Assembly: GCA_016935885.1 (NCBI GenBank) | Contig: JAFGQA010000016.1 | Coordinates: forward strand, 1 to 22,439 | Direction of reading: 5' to 3' | From: Phycisphaerae bacterium | GTDB lineage: Bacteria > Planctomycetota > Phycisphaerae > UBA1845 > UTPLA1 | DNA: 22,439 nucleotides | In this document: one piece after another, positions 15,638 through 22,386 of the stretch | How positions within the stretch are numbered: the first letter of the stretch is position 1 | Layout of the letters: the number at the start of each line of letters is the position of its first letter | Notes under the pieces: model-generated | Seen by the model: the letters and a program-made list of their open reading frames with translations, nothing else | What the model was told of the DNA's origin: nothing | Database searches by the model: none | Made by a program: the position numbers and the translations under genes

Positions 15638-16051
15638 CTAGCCACCAATGGGCGATTGGGGGGCGTTGGAAGGTGAACCCGGTACCTCAGGAGATGCCTC
15701 CCCGGTCGTCTCGTCATCCGGCAACTCCGTCTCGGCGGACGGGGCGTTTGCCGCTGGGCCGCCGCCAATGCCGGTCCCGGCGATCCTCGCCGGGGTGAAT
15801 GCGTAATTGAGCAGGACTGCCAGCAACAGGAATACCGCCGTCAACCCAACGGTCACCCACGTCAAGAAATCGCCCGTCTTGGTCCCAAATGCCGAATGCC
15901 CCCCCACGCCCCCAAAGGCACCGGACAGCCCGGATCCACGGTTCTTCTGCAACAGGACCAAGCCAATCAGCAACGTCGACGCCGCTATCATCACGATCGC
16001 ACCAAGCGTCGCGAGGAAGGATAAGTCTGCCAGGATCATGGTCGTCATCAT
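15638..16051 (-). CDS. secG: Protein translocase subunit SecG
   Basis: SecG is a small two-helix subunit of the SecYEG channel. Helix one contains ATLGAIVMIAASTLLIGLVL, then comes the family loop LLQKNRGSGLSGAFGG with GGHSAFGTKTGDFLTWVT, then helix two (VGLTAVFLLLAVLLNYAF). The 137-residue form from the ATG at 16051 starts two bases after the tpiA stop; a GTG at 16060 would overlap tpiA and an ATG at 16048 or 16039 is also possible. The C-terminal 40 residues are a low-complexity Pro/Ala/Glu tail, commonly seen in SecG of this group. tpiA-secG is a common gene pair. Confidence 0.94.
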   Translation of the reverse strand: MMTTMILADLSFLATLGAIVMIAASTLLIGLVLLQKNRGSGLSGAFGGVGGHSAFGTKTGDFLTWVTVGLTAVFLLLAVLLNYAFTPARIAGTGIGGGPAANAPSAETELPDDETTGEASPEVPGSPSNAPQSPIGG

Positions 16052-16053
16052 AC

Positions 16054-16857
16054 TCAACACAAGCCCTTTGCACGGGCCGTGCCCTCAATAATCCCCACAA
16101 AGTCCGCCGCCTTCAGGCTCGCCCCGCCCACCAGGGCGCCGTCCACGTCCGGACACGCCATCAACTCAGCCACGTTCTCCGGCTTCACGCTGCCGCCGTA
16201 TTGGATGCGAATGCCGTCCGCCACGCCCGCGCCGAAACGTTCCCCCAGGCGACCACGGATGTACTTGTGTGCCTCCTGCGCCTGGTCGGGCGTCGCATTC
16301 CGGCCCGTCCCGATCGCCCACACAGGCTCGTACGCAACCACCATCGCGTCCGCCGAGGTCACGTCCACGCCGGCCAGACTCCCGGCAAGCTGCCGATGCA
16401 GCACCGCCTGCGTCTGCCCCTTGTCTCGCTCATCGAGCGTCTCACCGACGCAGACGATCGGCACCAGCCCACCGCCCATCGCCGCCCGGACCTTGGCCGC
16501 AACCATCTCATCCGTCTCCGCATGAATCTGGCCGGCGGCGTCTCTCGGCCCGATCGTGTGCCGCCGCTCGCTGTGACCGAGAATGACGTAGGCGCACCCC
16601 GCTTCCTTCACCATCGCCGCCGACACCTCGCCGGTAAACGCGCCCTTCGGCTCGTGCCAGCAGTTCTGCGCCCCCGTCTGAATCGGCGAATCCGCGGTCC
16701 ATTTCGCCGCTGGAAACAGGTAGATCGATGGCGGACAGACTGCAACGTCGATCGGCGGCGAATCACCCACCTTCTCCCGCAATTCCGCCACCAACGCCCG
16801 GGCGGAAGCCAGGTCCAAGTTCATCTTCCAATTGCCCGCTACGAAAGGTCGTCGCAT
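16054..16857 (-). CDS. tpiA: Triosephosphate isomerase
   Basis: This TIM-barrel enzyme interconverts dihydroxyacetone phosphate and glyceraldehyde 3-phosphate in glycolysis and gluconeogenesis. The 267 residues include the active-site residues N9 and K11 (GNWKMN), H95 (ILGHSERR) and the catalytic base E177 (AYEPVWAIGTG), which also starts the mobile loop. The phosphate-binding IQYGGSVKPEN and the LVGGASLK end of the barrel follow. It is the first gene of the seven-gene minus-strand operon and has a promoter-like sequence about 60 bp upstream. secG follows with a two-base gap. Confidence 0.98.
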   Translation of the reverse strand: MRRPFVAGNWKMNLDLASARALVAELREKVGDSPPIDVAVCPPSIYLFPAAKWTADSPIQTGAQNCWHEPKGAFTGEVSAAMVKEAGCAYVILGHSERRHTIGPRDAAGQIHAETDEMVAAKVRAAMGGGLVPIVCVGETLDERDKGQTQAVLHRQLAGSLAGVDVTSADAMVVAYEPVWAIGTGRNATPDQAQEAHKYIRGRLGERFGAGVADGIRIQYGGSVKPENVAELMACPDVDGALVGGASLKAADFVGIIEGTARAKGLC

Positions 16858-16917
16858 CGTCGCGTCCCCTGAGAGGCGTCATCGGCCGCCGCCAGGGCGA
16901 CCCAGTCCAAACCCCTC

Positions 16918-16946
16918 ATATGAACCTGGGTAGCCCCCGCTGTCAA
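16918..16946 (-). promoter_or_regulatory. Candidate sigma-70 promoter of the tpiA operon
   Basis: On the minus strand a perfect TTGACA (16946-16941) is followed after 17 bp by TCATAT (16923-16918), or after 18 bp by CATATG. The -10 box is weak but the -35 box is exact. It predicts a leader of roughly 55 nt before the tpiA ATG. Confidence 0.5.
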
Positions 16947-17000
16947 GAATCCATAACTGGCCGCTGGCGGGGACGGGTCCGTGACAGCTTAGGCGGGTGC

Positions 17001-17023
17001 CACTGGCAGCTTGCCTGCCAGTG
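17001..17023. repeat. 23-nt hairpin of the CACNGGCNG family
   Basis: Arms CACTGGCAG and CTGCCAGTG surround CTTGC. It is preceded by GGTCCGTGACA, similar to the start of the longer repeat at 18294. It lies in the 570-bp gene-free space between tpiA and the nuclease-like gene. Confidence 0.85.
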
Positions 17024-17035
17024 TGTATGGTCTAA

Positions 17036-17133
17036 CAGCCCGTGGCAAAACCGTGGCACCGGCGTCTCGCCGGTGGTTTTCACGGTCAGGAACGGCGTTT
17101 CCGAACCGCTGTTTTCCCTTTTACAACGGGCTG
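17036..17133. repeat. Composite inverted repeat with CACCGGCG hairpin
   Basis: Outer arms CAGCCCGT (17036-17043) and ACGGGCTG (17126-17133) enclose a perfect inner hairpin at 17057-17075, with arms CACCGGCG and CGCCGGTG around TCT, flanked by ACCGTG and CACGGT. No gene is seen inside it. Confidence 0.7.
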
Positions 17134-17142
17134 CTATGCATC

Positions 17143-17223
17143 CACCGGAGAGACCGCACGGGCGGACAAGCCGCCCGTGGCGCCCAGAAGCGAATGCTGC
17201 CGGAAGTGTCACGGACCCGCTGG
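17143..17223 (-). repeat. Antisense partial copy of the 144-bp repeat
   Basis: Read on the minus strand, this stretch matches 18294-18374 closely, including TCCGTGACACTTCCGGCAGC and CGGTCTCTCCGGTGG. It contains a 23-nt hairpin at 17157-17179 with arms CACGGGCGG and CCGCCCGTG around ACAAG. It lacks the second hairpin of the full copies. Confidence 0.85.
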
Positions 17224-17325
17224 TGAGGACAAGCATCACGGTTCTGAGAGCGTGCTTCAGGTGGCCGGGCCGCGTGAGGCCCGCCAGGCGTCTCGCTCGC
17301 CACCGGACCCAGGTTCACAGCCCTT

Positions 17326-17379
17326 GTCATTCCCCACGGGAATGACGTACGCTCCACCGAGGAGGGCGGCGGAGCGTAC
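17326..17379. repeat. Two adjacent hairpins upstream of the nuclease-like gene
   Basis: The first (17326-17346) has arms GTCATTCCC and GGGAATGAC around CAC. The second (17347-17379) has arms GTACGCTCC and GGAGCGTAC around a 15-nt loop. The second resembles 22262-22298. They end 50 bp before the ATG at 17430 and could affect that leader. Confidence 0.75.
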
Positions 17380-17429
17380 GCCGATGGTCATGGCCGGGGC
17401 CAAGCAGGGCGAGATGAGGGCTCGATTCG

Positions 17430-18458
17430 ATGCTGTTACAGCCACTGATTCTTGGGATAGGCTCGGTTCTCTGCACGCTGGCGGGGTGCGATCCGGCCCG
17501 GGACGCCGCGAGTTGCACGCAGCCGGCGGAGGCGCCGGATCGGCTGACGGTCGTGACGTATAACGTGCTGCGATGCCGCGGCGGGCTGGACCGGATCACC
17601 GAGCTACTGCGAAAGCAGAATGCCGACGTGATCTTCCTACAGGAAGTCGGCAGGGGTGACGCGGGCGGTGACGATCAGGCAGCGTGGATCGCCAAGTCTC
17701 TCGGGGGGATGCACGTGGTCTCCGCATCGACGCTGCGCGTGCCGGCTAAGCAGCACTGCGACGAAGCGATCCTCTCGCGATTCGAGTTGTGCGACGGCGC
17801 GGCGCATTCACTTGAACTTGACGGATGGGTGTATGCGGTGCGGGCAAGAATCAAGGCGCACGGGCGGAAGTTGCACTTGCTGAGCGTGCATACCCATTCG
17901 ACGTCCCAGTTGAAGATGAAGCACGTCATCGAGACCTCCACGACGCGGATGGCCGAGGTAACGCGACTCCTGGAGGCGGTACGAGGACTGGAAGGGGACG
18001 TGATCGTCGCGGGTGATTTCAACGCCGCGTCCTGGATGCCGGAGTACTTCGCGATCACGCGGGTGCTGACCGACTTCGGGCTGGTGAACAAGGACCCGAA
18101 GCTGACGTTCCCGTCGCATCGGCCGGCAGTGCGGATCGACTACGTATTCGGACTGGGGGCGTTTACCTCGCGGTCCTACCGCGTGTTGAAAGCGAGGTTG
18201 TCGGACCACCGTGCGGTCGCAGCGCGGTTGGAGCGGACACCGGCACGCGACGCGGACGAGCGTCCTGCAACACGGCGGGCGGAGCCGCCCAACAGGGTCC
18301 GTGAAACTTCCGGCAGCATTCGATTCTGGGTGCCACGGGCGGCTTGCCCGCCCGTGCGGTCTCTCCGGTGGGCGCATGGGGCCATGCACACTGGCAGACA
18401 AGCTGCCAGTGCCACCCGCCCGATATGGCCGGGCGGATCGAACGGATGGACCAAGTAG
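17430..18458 (+). CDS. Endonuclease/exonuclease/phosphatase-family lipoprotein with repeat-derived tail
   Basis: The 342-residue product opens with a lipoprotein signal (LGIGSVLCTLAGC, lipid-attachment Cys at 20), so it is anchored outside the cytoplasm. Residues 38-268 form an EEP fold with its metal and catalytic motifs: TYNVL (N45), LQEV (E72), HTHS, GDFNAA (D196, N198), RIDYVFG and SDHRAV (D259, H260). Members cut DNA, RNA or phosphoesters, and the substrate here cannot be told. From about residue 281 the protein is encoded by the 144-bp repeat at 18274-18417 and reads RRAEPPNRVRETSGS onward; this tail has no relation to the fold and is probably an acquired extension. GAGGG precedes the ATG at usable distance. 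The genes on either side are unrelated. Confidence 0.87.
   Translation: MLLQPLILGIGSVLCTLAGCDPARDAASCTQPAEAPDRLTVVTYNVLRCRGGLDRITELLRKQNADVIFLQEVGRGDAGGDDQAAWIAKSLGGMHVVSASTLRVPAKQHCDEAILSRFELCDGAAHSLELDGWVYAVRARIKAHGRKLHLLSVHTHSTSQLKMKHVIETSTTRMAEVTRLLEAVRGLEGDVIVAGDFNAASWMPEYFAITRVLTDFGLVNKDPKLTFPSHRPAVRIDYVFGLGAFTSRSYRVLKARLSDHRAVAARLERTPARDADERPATRRAEPPNRVRETSGSIRFWVPRAACPPVRSLRWAHGAMHTGRQAASATRPIWPGGSNGWTK
18274..18417 (+). repeat. 144-bp composite repeat, copy 1 (inside a coding region)
   Basis: The order is: short GGCGG/CCGCC hairpin, TCCGTGAAACTTCCGGCAGC, hairpin 18334-18356 (CACGGGCGG/CCGCCCGTG, loop CTTGC), CGGTCTCTCCGGTGGGCGC, hairpin 18389-18411 (CACTGGCAG/CTGCCAGTG, loop ACAAG). 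It encodes the last third of the tail of the preceding gene. Copy 2 follows 211 bp later. Confidence 0.92.
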
Positions 18459-18484
18459 GCGTCGCTGCCGGATTCGGCCACAAA

Positions 18485-18628
18485 GGCGGACGAAGCCGCC
18501 CGACAGGATCCGTGACACTTCCGGCGGCATTCGATTCTGGGTGCCACGGGCGGCTTGCCCGCCCGTGCGGTCTCTCCGGTGGGCGCGTGGGCCATGCCAC
18601 ACTGGCAGGCAAGCTGCCAGTGCCACCC
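18485..18628 (+). repeat. 144-bp composite repeat, copy 2, with a third start at 18638
   Basis: It has the same length and order as copy 1, with about ten differences by eye. Its hairpins are at 18545-18567 and 18600-18622 (loop GCAAG). The first 17 bp of a further copy (GGCGGACGAAGCCGCCC) occur at 18638-18654 and then the match ends, which suggests tandem growth or staggered insertion. The 340 bp between the two neighbouring genes hold only this and a small CACGG/CCGTG hairpin at 18710-18728. Confidence 0.92.
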
Positions 18629-18798
18629 GTCCACAAAGGCGGACGAAGCCGCCCAACATCCAAATCGGCCTCGTGACTCCTGCCTGCCACCTGACCTAGA
18701 ATACGGTGGCACGGGCACCAAAGCCGTGATGACTCCTCCTCGACCGGCGGCGCCACATGCGCCTTGGAACCTACGCAAGAACGACGGAGGCTAGGAAA

Positions 18799-19146
18799 GT
18801 GTTCAAACTGAAGACCATTGCGTTGTTGCTCTTCCCGGTGATCTCGTTGTCGGCTTGCACCATCTCCCTGCCCAACCCGACGGCATTCGGCACGCCCTTC
18901 ATCGCCAAGGGCACCTATGAACTACGGGAGGTATGGGGCGGTGATCCGTGTCCGGTCTGGGTCACCGACACGGGGGCGATCTACCACCTATTTCAGGATA
19001 TCGCGGTATCCAACGAAGACTTCGACCGGGTCACAACGCCGGGCGTCACCTCGCGCCTGCAACTGACCACGCGCAGCGACTTGGTCGTAGGCTGCCTGAT
19101 CGGGATTCCCGTCGAGGTGAAACAGGTCCTCAGCATCAACGAATGA
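18799..19146 (+). CDS. Small lipoprotein of unknown function
   Basis: The GTG at 18799 is chosen because GGAGG lies eight bases upstream and it starts directly with a signal sequence (MFKLKTIALLLFPVISLSAC); the ATG frame from 18757 adds a poorly fitting leader. The lipobox LSAC predicts a 115-residue lipoprotein with mature N-terminus CTISLPNP. The mature part has WGGDPCPVWVTDTGAIYHL and a beta-rich look, with three further Cys or Trp landmarks, but no family I know. It faces frr convergently with an 18-bp gap. Its N-terminus resembles that of the small protein at 19955. Confidence 0.75.
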   Translation: MFKLKTIALLLFPVISLSACTISLPNPTAFGTPFIAKGTYELREVWGGDPCPVWVTDTGAIYHLFQDIAVSNEDFDRVTTPGVTSRLQLTTRSDLVVGCLIGIPVEVKQVLSINE

Positions 19147-19164
19147 GCTGAAGCGCCGGCGGCG

Positions 19165-19734
19165 TCAGATCTCCATGACTTCCTTTGACTTCGCCTTCAT
19201 CAGGTCGTCGAGAATGCCTTCGTACTTCTTCGTCATCTTGTCGATGGCGTCGTGGCCCTTCTCGGCGTCGTCTTCTGGCATTTCGCCGGCTTTCTCCTCC
19301 GCGTCGATCTTCTGAATCGCCTCGCGGCGTGTATTGCGCAACACCACCTTCTGCCCCTCGGCCATCTTCTTCACCTGCGCGGCAATCTGCTTCCGACGCT
19401 CGCCGGACAGCGGCGGCACGGGCAGGCGAATCACCTTCCCGTCGCTTTGCGGGTTGATGCCGATGTCCGCCTCCTGGAGGGCACGCTCGATGTCTTTCAG
19501 CGTGCTCGGGTCGAAGGGCTTGACCACGAGCAGGGTGGCATCCGGCGCCGCGATCGTCGCCAGGGACTTGAGATCCATCGGCGTGCTACCGTAGGCCGAA
19601 ACCGTGACCCGGACCTGGTCGACCAGCCCGGGCGAGGCACGGCCCGTGCGGACGCCCCGATATTCCTTCTTCAGAAAGTCGACCGCCTTTTCCATGGCCT
19701 CCTCGGCCTCGAATTCCACCTCGTCGAATGGCAT
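19165..19734 (-). CDS. frr: Ribosome recycling factor
   Basis: With EF-G this factor splits post-termination ribosomes. The 189 residues include the conserved EYRGVRTGRASPGLVDQVRV near the start, YGSTPMDLKSLATI, DIGINPQSDGKVIRLPVPPL with the family's SGERRKQ continuation, and the basic NTRREAIQKI helix. Length and order are normal. GGAGG precedes the ATG. It is not next to pyrH or tsf, its usual partners, and has its own promoter-like sequence. Confidence 0.97.
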   Translation of the reverse strand: MPFDEVEFEAEEAMEKAVDFLKKEYRGVRTGRASPGLVDQVRVTVSAYGSTPMDLKSLATIAAPDATLLVVKPFDPSTLKDIERALQEADIGINPQSDGKVIRLPVPPLSGERRKQIAAQVKKMAEGQKVVLRNTRREAIQKIDAEEKAGEMPEDDAEKGHDAIDKMTKKYEGILDDLMKAKSKEVMEI

Positions 19735-19766
19735 CGCTGCATCCTCCAGATTAGCTGTAGCCCCGT

Positions 19767-19794
19767 ATTTTAGAGGACGGGGGCGGTCTTACAA
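19767..19794 (-). promoter_or_regulatory. Candidate promoter of frr
   Basis: On the minus strand TTGTAA (19794-19789) and TAAAAT (19772-19767) are 16 bp apart, matching four and five of six consensus bases. The predicted leader to the ATG at 19734 is about 25 nt and holds the SD GGAGG. Confidence 0.55.
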
Positions 19795-19954
19795 AGCCCG
19801 TCCGTCCGATAGCCGCCAAGGTCGCCAGAGCCCGCGCCCACTCGGTTTGCCCGCCGGCCATCGGAATCGTACGTTACTCCTGTCGAGCGACTTTCCGAGC
19901 TCCGAACCTCGCACCGGCTCGGATCAGAACACCTCCGAGGAAAGGGGCAAGACG

Positions 19955-20275
19955 ATGTTCAAGCTGTTCACGAAGAAGAGGAAAATCATCACGGCCGCCA
20001 TGTCGGCTATGTTTGTCGCCACCGCCTTTACCGCACCGGGCGGGTGCACCATCACCCTGGACGAGGAGCTCCTCCAGCAGGTCCTCGGATGGGTCGAAGG
20101 CTTCAGCGATGGTCCCGGTTGTGGACCCGGTGTGCTCAGCCTCGGCTACGACGAGCCGGAGTACGGGTCCTGCGACCTGGGATGTGCTACCAGCGGGCCG
20201 GTGTACGGACCCGATGAGCCGTACGACGACTACAACCCGTGTTGGGGCGGCCGCAACGACGAACTCGACCAATGA
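19955..20275 (+). CDS. Small secreted Cys/Asp/Tyr-rich protein of unknown function
   Basis: The ATG at 19955 follows GAGGAAAGGGG and starts a signal peptide (MFKLFTKKRKIITAAMSAMF); the longer frame from 19604 runs over frr and is not used. The 106-residue product has APGGC at the likely processing site, so it may be a lipoprotein, though the box is atypical. The mature part begins CTITLDEELLQQVLGWVEGF and continues with a Cys/Gly/Pro/Tyr-rich region (CGPGVLSLGYDEPEYGSCD) and an acidic end. Six or so Cys suggest disulfides outside the cytoplasm. No family is recognised. The gene has its own spacing on both sides and no operon partner. Confidence 0.7.
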   Translation: MFKLFTKKRKIITAAMSAMFVATAFTAPGGCTITLDEELLQQVLGWVEGFSDGPGCGPGVLSLGYDEPEYGSCDLGCATSGPVYGPDEPYDDYNPCWGGRNDELDQ

Positions 20276-20400
20276 GCTATCTCAGCAGCCATCTCACTCA
20301 AAACGCCACAGTGACACGGCGGCCTGAGCCCGCCTGAGCCGGTGGCTCATAACGAGCCAGGTACGTGTCCAGAGCAGTTCACGCTTGCCTGCGACTGTGG

Positions 20401-20445
20401 CACGGGCGCCAAAGCCCGTGAATCCACCGCCTTTGGCGGCGGTGG
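20401..20445. repeat. Two adjacent hairpins between convergent genes
   Basis: Hairpin one (20401-20420) has arms CACGGGC and GCCCGTG around GCCAAA; hairpin two (20424-20445) has arms CCACCGCC and GGCGGTGG around TTTGGC. They lie downstream of both the plus-strand gene ending at 20275 and the minus-strand gene ending at 20501, so they may serve as two-way transcript ends. The first resembles the GGCACCAAAGCC hairpin at 18710-18728. Confidence 0.6.
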
Positions 20446-20500
20446 TGGGACCACGGGCTTCGGCGGGCCATGCCTTCGCTTTGAGGTAGTCTGTGGGAGC

Positions 20501-21964
20501 TCACAAGGCGCCCTGAGGGAGCCTGTATATCGCTATATCGAGCGGGTGATCCAAACCGGACAAGACCGTCTCGCGGTTGGAGCCGTCGAAGTCGGCCCGA
20601 GCGACGAAGCCGACGCCGGAGCCTTCCGCGGCCCAGTAGATCTTGCAGCCTTCACGATCGATGGCAACACCGGTAACGGTCGGCTCGGCGGCAATCCGGG
20701 CAGCACCGCTGCCATTGAGGGAGGCCTTGAAGACGCCGCCGCCTGGGTGGCGATCAGCCCAAACCAGAAGGTCGACATGGGACCACAGATCGATGTCGGA
20801 CGGCGCGACGAGTCCGGCGACGACTGTCTCGACGTCGGTGCCGTCCACATCGGCACGCTTGATGCTGTCGCCGGAGAATCGGGTGATGAAGTAAACCTGC
20901 TGGCCGGAGGCATCAACCAGCGGCTTGGTCATGCCGGCCGGCAGATCGGCGAGCACCTCCTCGATGCCGGTCCCGTCCAAGTTGGCGCGGAAGATACCAG
21001 GGCTTGCACCCGTCGCGCCCCAGTACGTCTTGCCGCCGGGCAAGTCGAGGGCGATGCCGCCGACGTCGCGAAGTCCGGAGACCAGTTCGGTGAGAGAGCC
21101 GTCGGCCAGCCTGGCCGAATGAATGGTGCCGTCCGTGGGACCGGTGCTCTCGGTGAAGAAGGCCCTTGCGCCAGGGATATCCACCGCGACGTCCTTGACG
21201 GAGCCCAGTCCGGCGTCGCCAAGGTCAACGAGCACGAATGAAGAGCCGTATGGATTGCCCAGCAGGATTCGGTCGTGCCCACCCGCCTGCTCAACGACAA
21301 CCAAGGCGACCGGGGCCGGCGATTCGCATTCGTCGGGGACATCGTTCATGTTGCAGTCGCGGCTCGTCCCGGCGGCAATGTCGCACTCGTCAGGGATGCC
21401 GTTCTCGTTGCAATCGTCACTGAACTCGGCGGCAATGTCGCACTCGTCGGGGATGCCATTCTCGTTGCAATCCGCCGCGGTATCATCAGCGATTTCGACA
21501 TCGTCGTCGATCCCGTTGTCGTTGCAATCAGGCCAGTCGTGCGGCCTGATGGTGAAGGTGATCGTATCGCCCGGTTTGACCTCCGGCCCAACGGGGATCT
21601 CTGCGTCCACCAAGGTGTCGCCGACCCTGGCGGCCTGCGCTGTGGGCTCGGCCTCGCGCGCGACGAGGTGTATCCGACTGGTCGAGGTGGGGACCACCAG
21701 TTCCGTGGCTTCCACGCCGTCGGCGGCGAGGCTCCGCGTGGTCTTGCGGACCTCGCTGTCATCAATGTGGAATGTAGCCTCGACGATAGCATCGACGCCG
21801 GATTCGTTGACGATGCGCAGCATGATGAGCGTGCCAAGAGCACTTGCCGCGCCCGCGTCACCACCGGCGAAAGGCAAGCCCTCCAGTGCGGGACAGCCCA
21901 TCCCTGAACTCATGAACGCGACCAGGAGGACCAAGCCGCACGCTTTTCGTCCGTCTCTGCTCAT
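20501..21964 (-). CDS. Lipoprotein with DCNENGIPDECDIA repeats and YWTD-type beta-propeller
   Basis: The ATG at 21964 has GGAGG nine bases upstream; the longer frame begins at a TTG. The 487-residue product starts with a signal peptide and a likely lipid-attachment Cys at 24 (SSGMGC). Residues 42-140 form a beta-rich domain of unknown type. Residues 146-213 hold four 19-residue units like DCNENGIPDECDIA, rich in Asp/Asn with paired Cys, resembling calcium-binding dockerin or EF-hand loops. Residues 220-487 form an LDL-receptor YWTD-type propeller, with KTYWGATG, VYFITRFSGDSIKRADVDGT and KIYWAAEGSG. It probably binds ligands at the cell surface. This repeat type is characteristic of planctomycete secreted proteins. 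No catalytic site is seen. Confidence 0.87.
   Translation of the reverse strand: MSRDGRKACGLVLLVAFMSSGMGCPALEGLPFAGGDAGAASALGTLIMLRIVNESGVDAIVEATFHIDDSEVRKTTRSLAADGVEATELVVPTSTSRIHLVAREAEPTAQAARVGDTLVDAEIPVGPEVKPGDTITFTIRPHDWPDCNDNGIDDDVEIADDTAADCNENGIPDECDIAAEFSDDCNENGIPDECDIAAGTSRDCNMNDVPDECESPAPVALVVVEQAGGHDRILLGNPYGSSFVLVDLGDAGLGSVKDVAVDIPGARAFFTESTGPTDGTIHSARLADGSLTELVSGLRDVGGIALDLPGGKTYWGATGASPGIFRANLDGTGIEEVLADLPAGMTKPLVDASGQQVYFITRFSGDSIKRADVDGTDVETVVAGLVAPSDIDLWSHVDLLVWADRHPGGGVFKASLNGSGAARIAAEPTVTGVAIDREGCKIYWAAEGSGVGFVARADFDGSNRETVLSGLDHPLDIAIYRLPQGAL
21326..21529 (-). repeat. 57-bp coding repeat for Cys/Asp units
   Basis: Four units with a 57-bp period encode the DCN..NGIPDECDIA-like loops. 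The second and third units are almost identical in DNA (shared GTTCTCGTTGCAATC and ATTCTCGTTGCAATC runs), while the first and last have diverged (NGIDDDVEIA, NMNDVPDECES). This implies a recent internal duplication of the middle unit. Confidence 0.85.
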
Positions 21965-22261
21965 CACACCGAGCCTCCGTGTCAAGATGTCATGCGAGGC
22001 GGGATCGCCGCAGGCGCCTTGAAGCTGCCCGTGGCGGGGTCACCAGTAGATTCTTACACACATGTTCATCGGCGGGCAACGGGAGCGAATCGTAGATTGC
22101 GAACGATGAATGGTGGAAGCCCATGCCTACCTCCGTTCTTGTCAACCGCCATCTGCTATTCGCCAGGCACCTCAGGAGCCTATACCAGACGCGTGGCATC
22201 GGCGTCAGAGCCCGTGATCCATGACGGACCACGCCCCTGTACGTGTTGAGCGGTGTGGCAT

Positions 22262-22298
22262 GGGTAAGCGGAGCCGCCAGCGGCGGCGGAGCTTACCC
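22262..22298. repeat. GGGTAAGC hairpin
   Basis: Arms GGGTAAGC and GCTTACCC enclose an inner GCCGCC/GGCGGC pairing. It resembles the hairpin at 17347-17379 in having GTA-x-GC ends and a GGCGG core. Confidence 0.75.
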
Positions 22299-22333
22299 GT
22301 GAGCATCCATTCGAGCCTGTTCTCATGGGTACC

Positions 22334-22386
22334 ACGCTGGGCCGAGAATCCATTCCCACGCTGGGCCGAGAATCCGTTCTCGGCCC
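22334..22386. repeat. 24-bp tandem repeat ending in a GAGAA/TTCTC hairpin
   Basis: Two copies of CGCTGGGCCGAGAATCC start 24 bp apart (22335 and 22359). The second continues into TTCTCGGCCC, closing a perfect hairpin at 22363-22386 with loop TCCG. The window then ends in a possible further element (GGATGCGAGAA near 22427). It is the same family as 5146-5169 and 6106-6178. Confidence 0.85.

Noticed and set aside
15889..16872. 327-codon plus-strand ORF opposite tpiA and secG
   Set aside because: tpiA and secG are unmistakable on the other strand; this frame is Arg/His-rich shadow.
18163..18778. Minus-strand ORFs across the 144-bp repeats
   Set aside because: They consist of translated repeat sequence (for example GGQAARGTQNRM) and have no independent gene signals.
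20342..22022. Two 299-codon plus-strand ORFs opposite the YWTD lipoprotein
   Set aside because: They are complementary to a protein with clear signal, repeats and propeller, and have no SD.
21990..22232. 80-codon minus-strand ORF at the right end
   Set aside because: It has no SD, signal peptide or recognisable domain and is upstream of a real start in likely promoter DNA.
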